DNA of 43,133 bases from Hondaea fermentalgiana (lineage: Eukaryota > Sar > Bigyra > Thraustochytrida > Thraustochytriidae): the NCBI GenBank assembly GCA_014084085.1, contig NPFB01000076.1, forward strand, positions 2,593 through 45,725, in the 5' to 3' direction. Both the position numbers and the translations under genes were made by a program. A model generated the notes under the pieces. That model saw only the letters and a list, made by a program, of their open reading frames with translations. It did no database searches and was not told the DNA's origin. Of the stretch, positions 9,455-17,901 are shown piece by piece (positions within the stretch are counted from its first letter, which is position 1; the number at the start of each line of letters is the position of its first letter).

Positions 9455-10360
9455 ATGCTACAAAGCGTCGGCGGCGTCGGTCGCAGCGGCGGCGGCGGCG
9501 GCGGCGGCGACGATGATGCAGCTACCGCAGATGGCGAGGGCCGCGATGAACTTGCGTGGGCTGCCGCGAGCGTGGGCCTGGCCGGCAAGGACGCGAACGG
9601 TGAGGTGAGCGGAAAAGCGGAGGACCAGGGCGCAAAACGAGGTGATGAAGAAGAGTGTCAAAAAAAACAATGCCAAGAAGGGCAAGAAGAAGGATTGGAA
9701 GATGAAGAAATAGATGAAGAAATAGAAGAAGAAGAAGAAGAAGAAGACAATGAAAAGGATGACGAGTACGACGACGAGAACGAGGGCAGCGATGAAGAGG
9801 GCGACGAGGTATTTCTAGACGTACCTCAGGTGAGCCGCGACAAGTTGCTGATTCCTCCTCTCAATTTTGCCATGGTGGCCAAAGGTGTCTTTCGCAGTGG
9901 TTACCCAAACGCCAAGAATTTTTCTTTCATCAAACATCTGAAAATTAGGACAATGATTTGCATGTCGGCGGAAGAGGCCAAGGAGCTCAAGATTGGCGAG
10001 GAAAACCGAGAATTTGTCGCGCTTAACGGCATCAGGCTCTTGCGATTCCCTCTCGAGGGCCAAAAGGAACCGTTCAGTCAGATGAGCCACGACACCATTC
10101 GTCGTGCTCTCCGCGAGGTCCTTGATGTGAGGAATCATCCCGTGCTCATCCACTGCGACAAGGGCAAGCACCGCACAGGTACAATCGTGGGGTGTCTACG
10201 CAAGCTTCAAGGCTACGCGCTGAGTGGGATTTTCCAAGAGTACTCGCGCTTTTGCAAACAAAGCGTCCGTCTCCTGGACCATCAGCTCATGGAGTTCTTC
10301 ACGATGGACTTTACTCCAGAGGAGAGGCTTTTCTTACCTTCGTGGCTCCCGGTAGACTAA
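9455..10360 (+). CDS. PFA-DSP/Siw14-type phosphatase with acidic N-terminus
   Basis: The 301-residue protein is an atypical dual-specificity phosphatase of the plant-and-fungi (PFA-DSP, Siw14) family. Characterised members hydrolyse inositol pyrophosphates, removing the 5-beta phosphate. Residues about 1-120 are low complexity, Gly-rich then very acidic, partly from a GAA repeat at about 9725-9747. The catalytic domain runs from about residue 128 (IPPLNFAMVAKGVFRSGYP) to the end. The active-site loop is HCDKGKHRTG with Cys234 and Arg240, the family's C-x5-R variant with KHRTG. The helix after it (LRKLQGYALSGIFQEYSRF) is typical of Siw14 proteins. All catalytic residues I can check are present, so activity is expected. 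The acidic extension is longer than in fungal members and may be a lineage feature. Confidence 0.88.
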   Translation: MLQSVGGVGRSGGGGGGGDDDAATADGEGRDELAWAAASVGLAGKDANGEVSGKAEDQGAKRGDEEECQKKQCQEGQEEGLEDEEIDEEIEEEEEEEDNEKDDEYDDENEGSDEEGDEVFLDVPQVSRDKLLIPPLNFAMVAKGVFRSGYPNAKNFSFIKHLKIRTMICMSAEEAKELKIGEENREFVALNGIRLLRFPLEGQKEPFSQMSHDTIRRALREVLDVRNHPVLIHCDKGKHRTGTIVGCLRKLQGYALSGIFQEYSRFCKQSVRLLDHQLMEFFTMDFTPEERLFLPSWLPVD

Positions 10361-10542
10361 TCACGTGAGTCTGAGCCTTTGGATGTTGAAGGCAAGGACC
10401 TTGACTGCAAAGCTTTTCTCGTCTGCATGGAATGTAACTTATTTATCGCGTGTTTGCCTGAACGCTTCAACGTTTACTGGCATGCTCTGAAAGAAAACAA
10501 TACATGGCGTTTTGATATTTCGACCTAAATTTTTCGGTTGGT
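10361..10542. other. Convergent 3' intergenic region
   Basis: A 182-bp AT-rich space between the stops of the phosphatase (+) and DDX47 (-). It holds both 3' UTRs, and nothing else is recognisable. Confidence 0.6.
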
Positions 10543-10581
10543 TTATCTGCCTGACCTTCCGCGACCGCGACCGCGTCCTCT

Positions 10582-10613
<32 letters not shown>

Positions 10614-12096
10614 GACCCTTGCCGTGAAATCTGCGTTTGCCACCCTTGCCTTCCTCTTCTTCTCGAATCTGCATGACAGCTTGACGCGCAGCCTCGGAAA
10701 CCTGGTCGTTAAGAACCATGACAAGATCCTTTTGTGCAGGAAAAGCAGTGAGCTTCTTGCGCAGCATCGCCTCAATACGCTGGAACACTTCTACATCGTA
10801 CTGTGTGACCAGCGTGACGGCGCGACCTGCCTTGCCTGCACGAGCTGTGCGGCCTACGCGATGAATATAGTCCTTGCCGTTCGAAGGAACATCGTAATTG
10901 ACAACAAGGTCCACCGAAGGAATATCGAGACCACGCGCAGCCACATCGGTGGCTACAAGAACGTTATTGCCTTGCGACTTGAAGCGATTGAGGGCGCCCA
11001 AGCGCTTGGTTTGATGCATTTGGCCATGAAGCGCAGTTGCACCAATGCCCAAATTGCGCATCATCAAAGCCAGGCGCGTGGCGTTGTGGCATGTTGAGAC
11101 GAAGATGATCGCGGTCTGTCCAGCGAGCTCGTTGAGAATAAAAATGAGGTAGGTGTCCTTGTACTGCGCCGGGGTGAGCATATAGTTTTGTTCGAGCGTC
11201 TTGACCGTTTGGTATCTTGACTTGGACACCTCGACCTTGACAGGGCTGTCGAGCGAAGCACGCTGCAGCTTGGCAACCTTGCTCGTCATGGTAGCACTAA
11301 AAAGAAACGTCTGTCGGGTGCCGCGAGGAGGCATGGCCTGCAGGATGGAGTTAATCTCCTCTTCGAAGTCCATTGAGAGCATGCGGTCAGCCTCATCCAA
11401 GACGAGGACGCGAGCAGAGTCCAGAGTAAAGCCTTTTGTGTTCTCCAAATGGTCTACGACGCGACCAGGTGTTCCAATGACGATGTGCGGTTTCTTGGCC
11501 AGGGCGATGGCCTGCGCAACACGGTCCACGCCGCCAACGACGCAGCAAGACTTGACGCCAATCGAGGTTCCGAGACCTTGGACGACTTCATGGATCTGAA
11601 ACGCGAGCTCGCGAGTAGGCGCCAGGACAATTCCAAAGAGTCGCCGCGTAGGTTGGTCCAAGAGACGACACAACATTGGCACCGAGAATGCACCCGTTTT
11701 GCCGGAACCAGTCTCGGCGAGGCCAATGACATCACGACCTTCGAGAGCATGCGGGATCGCCTCGCGCTGGATTTCAGTCGCATGGGACCAGCCAAGCGCT
11801 TTGCACGCCTTGACAATCTCCTCGTGAACCTTGAGCTCTTCAAAGGTCACCTTTGTCTCTTTTTCTCCTTGGTCCTGCTCTTCTCCATCTTCTTGGTCCT
11901 GCTCTTCTTCGCTATCGCTGGTGGCTTCTTCCTTTTCCACATTTTTGCGATTCCTTTGCTGCTTCTTGTTGCGCACGGGTTCCTCATCTTCCCCATCGTC
12001 CGCGACCTCGTCCTTTCTCAGCTTCTGCAGCTTCTTCTTCGCGGTGGTCTTCGCCGCTGCGCCGTCCTCGCTCGCGACGCGCTGCCGCTTCGCCAT
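10543..12096 (-). CDS. DDX47: DEAD-box RNA helicase DDX47/Rrp3
   Basis: This 517-residue ATP-dependent RNA helicase belongs to the Rrp3/DDX47 branch, needed for early pre-18S rRNA cleavages in the nucleolus. All motifs are intact: Q-motif region ([19 protein letters not shown] ... TEIQ), motif I AETGSGKT (127-134), PTREL, GG, TPGR, DEAD (234-237), SAT (267-269), then in the second lobe [19 protein letters not shown] and [10 protein letters not shown]. The motif-I context [15 protein letters not shown] and second-lobe [10 protein letters not shown] fit DDX47 better than other DEAD-box branches. The N-terminus (1-80) is charged and acidic; the C-terminus is a ten-Gly run followed by RG repeats, a likely RNA-binding tail. 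The ATG start is clear. With BUD23 it is the second small-subunit biogenesis gene here. Confidence 0.95.
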
Positions 12097-12509
12097 GACG
12101 CCGATGTTCTGGCGTTGCCCTTCCTCTCACTCTCCGCCGCTGCAGGACCTGCTCGCTCGCGCCGTCCGCGCTGCGCGTCCGCTCTTCCGAGCGCCTCCTC
12201 CGCGTCGTCGTGCGCGCCCCGGTCCCCGCGGCCTCGGACTTGCGGTTCTGCACTGCGCTCGCCGCCACCAACCAAGCGCCACTTGCGGCAAGTGAAGAAA
12301 AGAGAAAAAGAAAAACGCGCAACTGGTAGGCCTATGTATGTGCAGGCCGACGCTCGACCTCAGGCTCGTTCTCGTCCGGTACGAGGAGAGAGAATTGAAT
12401 GATTCCAGTGCGCTTGCGACGGTATTTGACAGGAGCGGGAAATGATGCCGTCTCGCGCAAGAAGGCACAGGTGCAAGACTGGAAAAGGGTATACGCAGAG
12501 AGACGCGAT
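12097..12509. other. Intergenic region between DDX47 and upstream orphan
   Basis: This 413-bp space should carry the DDX47 promoter and the 3' UTR of the orphan gene, both on the minus strand. Several overlapping frames exist but all are Arg/Ser-rich shadows. No RNA gene is apparent. Confidence 0.5.
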
Positions 12510-13202
12510 TTAGGCAAAATGGTCCGCGATCTCGAGCGTGCCGTCAGCCTTGCGTCGCGCGACGGGGAGGGCGGCGTAGTGGACGACAAGACCGGGGAGT
12601 TTGCCGGCACGCACGTGCGAGATTTCCTGGCGAACGCATTCGCCGCCCCCGACGCACATAACATTTATAGCCCGTACCTGGGCAACGTCGCGGGCCCATT
12701 CCAAGGCGCAGATGGATAAATCCAGGTACGATGCTGCTCGATGTGCCGAGATCTCAATAATGGCAAAACGGCAGTCTACGTCGTCCAATAGTTCTTGCAC
12801 AGACTCAGAATCTCCAAGCCGGACCGTGGAGGCGTCCAAAAAGCTAAAGTTGCCCTTGACAAGAAAGTCGGCTACTTCGTCCTTCTTACGGTGCGCAACA
12901 AAGAGCACATTCGGAGGCATGCAAACGAAGAGAGCGTCAATTATTGCGCTAAAGCTGTCCGTTGCATGCAAGTCGCCGTCCCAAGTGACGATCATCTTGC
13001 GATTTTCCAAGACGCACGCCTCAGCGAGCTCCATGACCTTGCTTTGCACGACTTTGAACACAGCCTCGGCATCTTGAATTCCACTTGCGAAGCCTACGAG
13101 CCGAACGACCGCCGTAGCATTGCGTTCACTCTCGTCAGTTGCCTTTTGGGCCTGGAGGAATGGTGTTGAGGACCAGCTTCTCCAGCTGAAATTTCCTTCC
13201 AT
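12510..13202 (-). CDS. Hypothetical alpha/beta protein, unrecognised
   Basis: I do not recognise this 230-residue protein. It has no signal peptide or membrane segment. After a short head it alternates hydrophobic strands and helices as in a globular alpha/beta fold: VVRLVGFASGIQDAEAVFK, KMIVTWDGDLH (near 69-79), IIDALFVCMPPNVLFVAHR (near 88-106), RFAIIEIS, and INVMCVGGGE near 190. The balanced composition, unlike the surrounding low-complexity frames, argues that it is real. The open frame continues upstream through the assembly gap, but that part is repeat-derived, so I start at the ATG before EGNFSWRSW. Confidence 0.65.
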   Translation of the reverse strand: MEGNFSWRSWSSTPFLQAQKATDESERNATAVVRLVGFASGIQDAEAVFKVVQSKVMELAEACVLENRKMIVTWDGDLHATDSFSAIIDALFVCMPPNVLFVAHRKKDEVADFLVKGNFSFLDASTVRLGDSESVQELLDDVDCRFAIIEISAHRAASYLDLSICALEWARDVAQVRAINVMCVGGGECVRQEISHVRAGKLPGLVVHYAALPVARRKADGTLEIADHFA

Positions 13203-13337
13203 GGGCTTTTCCCCTTTCCCCCCTAAAAACAAACAAAACAACTTTACATAAGAGCACGAAATGGACGACGAATCTTCAGTCTTTTCCTGCTCCTCGTGGC
13301 ACCCCTCCTTGCCCTCCCTCCCTCCCTCTCCCGCCCA

Positions 13338-13437
13338 NNNNNNNNNNNNNNNNNNNNNNNNNNNNNNNNNNNNNNNNNNNNNNNNNNNNNNNNNNNNNNN
13401 NNNNNNNNNNNNNNNNNNNNNNNNNNNNNNNNNNNNN
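13338..13437. other. Assembly gap (100 N)
   Basis: Exactly 100 Ns, a conventional placeholder, so the true size is unknown. Flanks are C/T-rich on the left and GC-rich on the right. Confidence 0.99.
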
Positions 13438-13624
13438 CCCCGCGCGCCGCGCAGGCAGCCGGCCCGGGAGCGAGCCCCGCGCGCCATGCGGCCCAGGCGG
13501 CGCGGAAAAAAGGAGATGGAGGGCTCTTGACGCACGCAGCGAGGGGACGCCGGCGCTCGGGCTCGGGCTCGGGCTCGGGCTTGAGCTCGAGCTGATGGTG
13601 GTGATAGTAGTGATGCAGCTGCTT

Positions 13625-13768
13625 GAGCTGCTGCGTGAGCTGCTGCTTGAGCTGCTGCGTGAGCTGCTGCGTGAGCTGCTGCGTGAGCTGCTACTTGAGC
13701 TGCTGCTTGAGCTGCTGCCTGAGCTGCTGCCTGAGCTGCTGCCTGAGCTGCTGCCTGAGCTGCTGCTT
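13625..13768. repeat. 12-bp minisatellite, about 12 copies
   Basis: Twelve tandem units of consensus GAGCTGCTGCNT. The variable eleventh base (G, T or C) marks three blocks: mixed G/T, then T, then a run of four C. One unit carries ACT instead of GCT. The order of variants suggests local unit-by-unit expansion. No gene is assigned to it. Confidence 0.9.
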
Positions 13769-14008
13769 GGCGTGGCGAGACAGCCGTACCTTGAGCGCTG
13801 TGCAAAAATGCGAGAGAATGAGGATGTGCGAGGGCCGGAGAAGACGAAGAAGATGACTGACGACGAAGCGAATACGACACGAATCAAATCGAATTGAACC
13901 ATGTTGAATTAAATTGGATTGGATCACGTCGCGTCGCATCGCATCGCATCGAAATTCATTGGACGCAGATCGAAACCCGAAGGAAACAAACAAGGACACA
14001 AACCGACC

Positions 14009-14560
14009 ATGCTCGGGAGCCTGCGTCATGGTGCCGTGGCCGCCGTCCGGCGGCAGCGGCAAAACGTAGTCGTCCGGCAGTCCGTCCAGGCCGCTTGGGC
14101 GCGCGGCTTCTCGGATGCCGCAGAAGCCCCCAAGGAGGTGAGCCCCGCCGTTGCAAAGATCGTGGACGACATCGTCGCCCTTAACCTCCTCGAGGTGTCC
14201 GAGCTCGTCGAGCAACTCAACACGCGCCTCAACTTGCCCGATATGCCCGCCGGTGGCATGATGATGCCCATGGGCGCCATGCCCGCCACGGGAGGCGCGG
14301 CAAGTGCCGATGCCGCCGAGGAGGCCGCCCCTGTGGAGGAGATTAAGCCCATCGTAAACATCCAGCTCGACTCCTTTGACGCTAGCGGCAAGATCAAGAT
14401 TATCAAGGAGGTCAAGAACCTCGCCGGTCTCGGCCTTAAGGAGGCCAAGGCCGCCGTCGAGGGCGCCCCGGGCGTCATTATGTCCGACATCAAGCGCGAG
14501 GAGGCTGAGGAGATTATCAAGACCCTTGAGGGCCTCGGCGCCAAGGCCTCGATGGTTTAA
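14009..14560 (+). CDS. MRPL12: Mitochondrial large-subunit ribosomal protein bL12m (L7/L12)
   Basis: The 183-residue protein is a mitochondrial L7/L12, the stalk protein that recruits translation factors to the mitoribosome. A basic, Arg/Ala-rich presequence (MLGSLRHGAVAAVRRQRQ ... ARGFSDA) covers about the first 37 residues and is a likely mitochondrial targeting peptide. The dimerisation domain follows (VAKIVDDIVALNLLEVSEL), then a Met/Gly/Ala hinge (PAGGMMMPMGAMPATGG), and the C-terminal domain from about residue 113 with KIKIIKEVKNLAGLGLKEAK and EGAPGVI, the factor-binding face. Length fits mitochondrial members. The frame is open 30 codons upstream without an ATG. It uses strongly biased GC-ending codons, as expected for a highly expressed gene. 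Confidence 0.95.
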   Translation: MLGSLRHGAVAAVRRQRQNVVVRQSVQAAWARGFSDAAEAPKEVSPAVAKIVDDIVALNLLEVSELVEQLNTRLNLPDMPAGGMMMPMGAMPATGGAASADAAEEAAPVEEIKPIVNIQLDSFDASGKIKIIKEVKNLAGLGLKEAKAAVEGAPGVIMSDIKREEAEEIIKTLEGLGAKASMV

Positions 14561-14857
14561 AGTGTCGGTCCTTTTCATATAAGCGCAAAAAAACTACTGA
14601 CTGCCTGTCTGCCTTGTCTTTTCCTCGTGTCTTGAGCTTTCGCTCTTTTCTTTTCATCCCTTTTCTTTCCTCCTCTTCATATTTCGTTTGAGCACGCATC
14701 CCTTCCTCATAAGGAGGAGAAGGGAAAAGGGAAAACAAAAAGCCGCAACTAGCCTATTCGCGGGGCCTTGGAAAGCTAGCCAATCGCATCGCTCGCAACC
14801 ATACGGTTCGCGCTCTCGGCTTGTGAACTGCCGGCCGGTTCCGTGGTGCGTCTAACG
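14561..14857. other. Convergent 3' intergenic region
   Basis: A 297-bp space between the stops of bL12m (+) and the coiled-coil gene (-). It is T/C-rich in the first half. No RNA gene or repeat is recognised. Confidence 0.6.
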
Positions 14858-17512
14858 TTACTTTTCGCATTGCGCGTAAAGCCGGGTGAGCGAACCCTCG
14901 ACAGAGCGCTGGAGGCTCGATGTGATTTCGCGAATCCATTTCTTTGGCGCCTTGTCACCTTCAGCATCGTCGTCCGACATGCTCAAGTACATTTTCAGGA
15001 ACTTGGGCAAAACATTGTCTTCAATGCAACGCTTGACTTGAGTACGGTCCACTTTGACGCGGCATTGGATAGCTTTGCCAAACTTTCTTCTTTTCCCCAG
15101 ATCTGCACTGGCTGTACGTTGGCTTCCTCCCCGCTGCAACGCGAGCGCGCTCTCGGGGCTGTTCAAAATTTCCTGCGTCTCCTGTACGACCGTCACATTC
15201 ACCGTCGGGCTTACCACGTGCAAAGCCAGCCGCGGCGCTGGCCTGCGCTGGTTCTGTTGCTGCTTCGCGACCTCGTGCTCAAAGTCTTCGAGACGCGCAA
15301 GAAGCGCTTCCCGCAGTGAACGCGACTTGCCAGCGCTAGAGTCGGCGCCCAAGATCTCCCGGAGCTGAGCCTGCTCGGCATTGAGGTTTGCATATGCCTG
15401 TCTAACTTGCTCAAGCTGGGCTTCCAGCGAATGCACTTTCTCCTCAGAGTCCTTCACCGCCGAGCGAGCTCGCGCTTGGACGTCATGATTGGCATGTACG
15501 AGAGATTCCAAGTCCTCCTTCTCTGCCAACACGCGCGCAAGCGTCGCCTTATTTTCGAGCAGCTCAGCGCCCACCTTGTCGAGCGAGCTTGACTTGGCCT
15601 TCCAGGCAGCTAGCTCGGCGGAAAGCTCGTGGTGTCGGGCCATTGCATGCTCGCAATCACGGCCAAGTGCTTCCGTTTGCATTTCTGCTGCGCGCGCCTC
15701 TTGTGATGCGCGCTCAAGGCGTCCATGCAGGTCATACACTTCCTTTTCGTACTGTCGCGCCAGTTCTTCGTCCTTGGCTCCCCTGGACTCAAGCTCTCGC
15801 ACCCGCTGCTCCAGCTGTGCAATGCGTTTAAGATTACCTTCTTCCGAACGTTCCGCCTCGACAATCTTGGCATTTAGCTCTTGGACGCGAATACTCATCG
15901 TGCTGAAGCGTTTGCGAAGTTGCGACAGCTCGGCATCTCGCTTCTTGATGGCTTGCGCTGAGTTGCTAGCCTCTAGCGATGCTTCCTCGGCCTTGGCGTC
16001 AGCACGTTTCAACATGACCTTGAGGTATTCCGTATGTACGTCAAGCTCGTCTGCTTCGAGAGTACTGCTTGGTGGCGTTGACCCTGCCTTTTTCTTACGT
16101 GGCTTTCGTGGACCTTGCTTTGCACCGGATGCCGGCAGTGACGTTTTCCTTTGGATTTTGCCTCCGCTTGTGCTGATGCTGGTGCTGGTGCTAGCGCTTG
16201 TTCCTGAAGATGGAGCTGTTCGGGGACGTTCGAGCGTTGGCGCCTCGACGTGGCCTCTTTTTAGCGCGCTGCCTCGAATCGTTGGGCGCGTTACGGCGTC
16301 GGAATCTCGCCCCAGAGACGTTGCAGATGCAGATGCTGGTGCAGATGCTGATGCTGCTGATGACATGGATCTGGGAGGCAGCTGCACCTCTTGCACCTGA
16401 TGTTGAGCGTCCGTTGTCCCCGTGTCTTCACTTGTCCAGCCGTCGGACATCGACTGCGCAGCTATTTGAGACTTTGACGGTGTGGGATGTTGAAGATGCT
16501 TACGTCGCTTGTTCTTCTCTTTTTCGAGCTCAAGGTCGAGATGTAATTTCTTTGCCAAATCTGTTTTGGCTTTGAGCTGCTCGCGAAGACGATTCGCCTG
16601 GCCCGAGTCTCGCGCGATGCGCTGTTGCATGAGCGAGATCATCTTCGACTGTCGTTCAATTTTGGTCTTGTACGCGTCTTCTGCGGACTGCGTTCGAGAC
16701 TTGTCTGCTCGCGCAACTACAATTTCTCTTTGGAGGGCCTGCACCATGCCTTTGGCCACTTGAAGATCGCGCTCATGCTGAACAAGCCGCAACGGGGTAT
16801 CTTGGCCCAAGGTATCTTCGTCATTGCTGCAGGAGGAAGAAGCACTCGACATCATCGACCACGCGTTGCCCGATCCTGCTGATCCCGCTGGTCCAGCTCC
16901 TGACGACGACGATGATGACGTCGACGTTGACAATGATGATGTTGATGATGATGGTGGAAGTTTTGCTGAGGCAGGAAAATGTGAAGAAGAAGAAGAAGAA
17001 GAAGAAGAAGAGGAAGAGGAAGAGTGAGACAAGTCGTTTCGTCGCTGCTTTGGCTGGATCACCGTCCGAAAGTTGCCTCCGCTCACGGTCCCGCGACGGT
17101 GCTTGCCCCGGAGATTTTCAACAAAAGCTCGGCGCAACTCGACGACTTCTTCCCGCAACATTTCATTTTCATCAGCTAAGAGTTCATTGTAGCTGGCGGA
17201 ATGTGGCCGCCTCGAGTCGTCTTCAACGCGTGCGTCCAATTCAGGCCCGTCCTCCCGGTTCTTCATGTCCGCAAGGTTCACATGATGTTGCGGCTCACTT
17301 CGTGCACCAAAGGATGCCTCACTTGCAGCGCCTTGCGAGAGAGTGCTCATGGCACTGTGAGGTCTCGCGAGTGCCTTTCGCACAAGAAGCGGTTGCTGTT
17401 CGCCCATTGACGCGTCAGCGCCGTCTGGCACGAGGGGTGTTGACGCACCAAGGAGACCATCCTGCGATGGCAGGGGTGGCAGTGGCTTCTTTAGCGACGT
17501 GGCGGCGAGCAT
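14858..17512 (-). CDS. Large coiled-coil protein, unrecognised
   Basis: The 884-residue protein has a disordered N-terminal half with Ser tracts (one written by a GAA/TTC repeat at about 16985-17030) and Pro/Ser/Ala linkers. A short helical block lies near 225-330 (RLVQHERDLQVAKGMVQAL). A long, nearly continuous coiled coil covers about 480-760, rich in Glu, Leu, Ala and Arg. The last 80 residues after the coiled coil form a compact segment with CRVKVDRTQVKRCIEDNVL, KFLKMYLSM and KKWIREITSSLQRSVEGSL, which looks like a folded C-terminal domain. I cannot name the family. A centrosomal, cytoskeletal or golgin-type scaffold is possible from the architecture only. The frame opens 4 codons earlier at GTG; I use the ATG. 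Confidence 0.75.
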   Translation of the reverse strand: MLAATSLKKPLPPLPSQDGLLGASTPLVPDGADASMGEQQPLLVRKALARPHSAMSTLSQGAASEASFGARSEPQHHVNLADMKNREDGPELDARVEDDSRRPHSASYNELLADENEMLREEVVELRRAFVENLRGKHRRGTVSGGNFRTVIQPKQRRNDLSHSSSSSSSSSSSSSSHFPASAKLPPSSSTSSLSTSTSSSSSSGAGPAGSAGSGNAWSMMSSASSSCSNDEDTLGQDTPLRLVQHERDLQVAKGMVQALQREIVVARADKSRTQSAEDAYKTKIERQSKMISLMQQRIARDSGQANRLREQLKAKTDLAKKLHLDLELEKEKNKRRKHLQHPTPSKSQIAAQSMSDGWTSEDTGTTDAQHQVQEVQLPPRSMSSAASASAPASASATSLGRDSDAVTRPTIRGSALKRGHVEAPTLERPRTAPSSGTSASTSTSISTSGGKIQRKTSLPASGAKQGPRKPRKKKAGSTPPSSTLEADELDVHTEYLKVMLKRADAKAEEASLEASNSAQAIKKRDAELSQLRKRFSTMSIRVQELNAKIVEAERSEEGNLKRIAQLEQRVRELESRGAKDEELARQYEKEVYDLHGRLERASQEARAAEMQTEALGRDCEHAMARHHELSAELAAWKAKSSSLDKVGAELLENKATLARVLAEKEDLESLVHANHDVQARARSAVKDSEEKVHSLEAQLEQVRQAYANLNAEQAQLREILGADSSAGKSRSLREALLARLEDFEHEVAKQQQNQRRPAPRLALHVVSPTVNVTVVQETQEILNSPESALALQRGGSQRTASADLGKRRKFGKAIQCRVKVDRTQVKRCIEDNVLPKFLKMYLSMSDDDAEGDKAPKKWIREITSSLQRSVEGSLTRLYAQCEK

Positions 17513-17901
17513 GGCGTCTTCCACCCTTGCGAACCTTCTGCATCCAAGGTGCCTTCGCCTTGGATCGGTTGAAGGTAGTCTGGAGAGCCACCGTCATCAC
17601 CCAAGCATCCATCTATCCGTCCATCCATATCAGCCTCTTGCTCTTCTCGTACAGTTGGGTGCACACATTGCAAAACGAAAAAAAAAAATCGAACCAAGCC
17701 TTGCGAGGTTGCGACCAACAAAAAAAATGGAATTTTAAACAAAAAATCGAGAGATCGCTTGACGCGCGAACGAGCGCGCGTACGCGCGTGTGCGAATGCT
17801 GCATTGCTGTCTCGCGCGCATCACTCTTGCATTGCCCGGCATCTGTTCGCCAGAGCGCGGCATGCATGGTCGAACGAGTGTCTTGACTGACCCAAGACCT
17901 A
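17513..17901. other. Intergenic region upstream of coiled-coil gene
   Basis: This 389-bp space contains ATCC-rich imperfect repeats near 17605-17625, short A-runs near 17690 and 17725, and an alternating CG-rich palindrome at 17775-17788. It should hold the promoter of the coiled-coil gene and the 3' UTR of the glycosyltransferase-like gene. No gene is seen. Confidence 0.5.
17775..17788. repeat. 14-nt perfect palindrome CGCGCGTACGCGCG
   Basis: A strictly alternating pyrimidine-purine palindrome, 263 bp upstream of the coiled-coil gene's ATG. It resembles in kind the 24-nt palindrome upstream of the secreted-protein gene. Confidence 0.8.

Larger units (their letters stand above)
13203..14008. 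repeat. Repeat-rich divergent intergenic region with assembly gap
   Basis: This stretch separates the orphan gene (-) from bL12m (+) and is a mosaic of simple repeats. It contains a CCTCCCTC pyrimidine tract before the gap, a CTCGGG hexamer tract (13556-13590), the 12-bp minisatellite at 13625-13768 and CGTCG/CATCG pentamers (13927-13951). Long frames on both strands here are products of the repeats (ELLRELL, SSSGSSSG or AAQAAAQ periodicity) and are not supported as genes. Both promoters must lie within it. Confidence 0.75.

Noticed and set aside
12510..13880. Longer version of the orphan gene reading through the 100-N gap
   Set aside because: Extension is coded by the minisatellite and gap; frame across Ns is meaningless. 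The internal ATG gives the compact protein.
13595..13897. Leu/Glu-repeat and Ser/Gly-repeat frames over the 12-bp minisatellite
   Set aside because: Because 12 is a multiple of 3, every frame stays open; this is a property of the repeat, not evidence of a gene.
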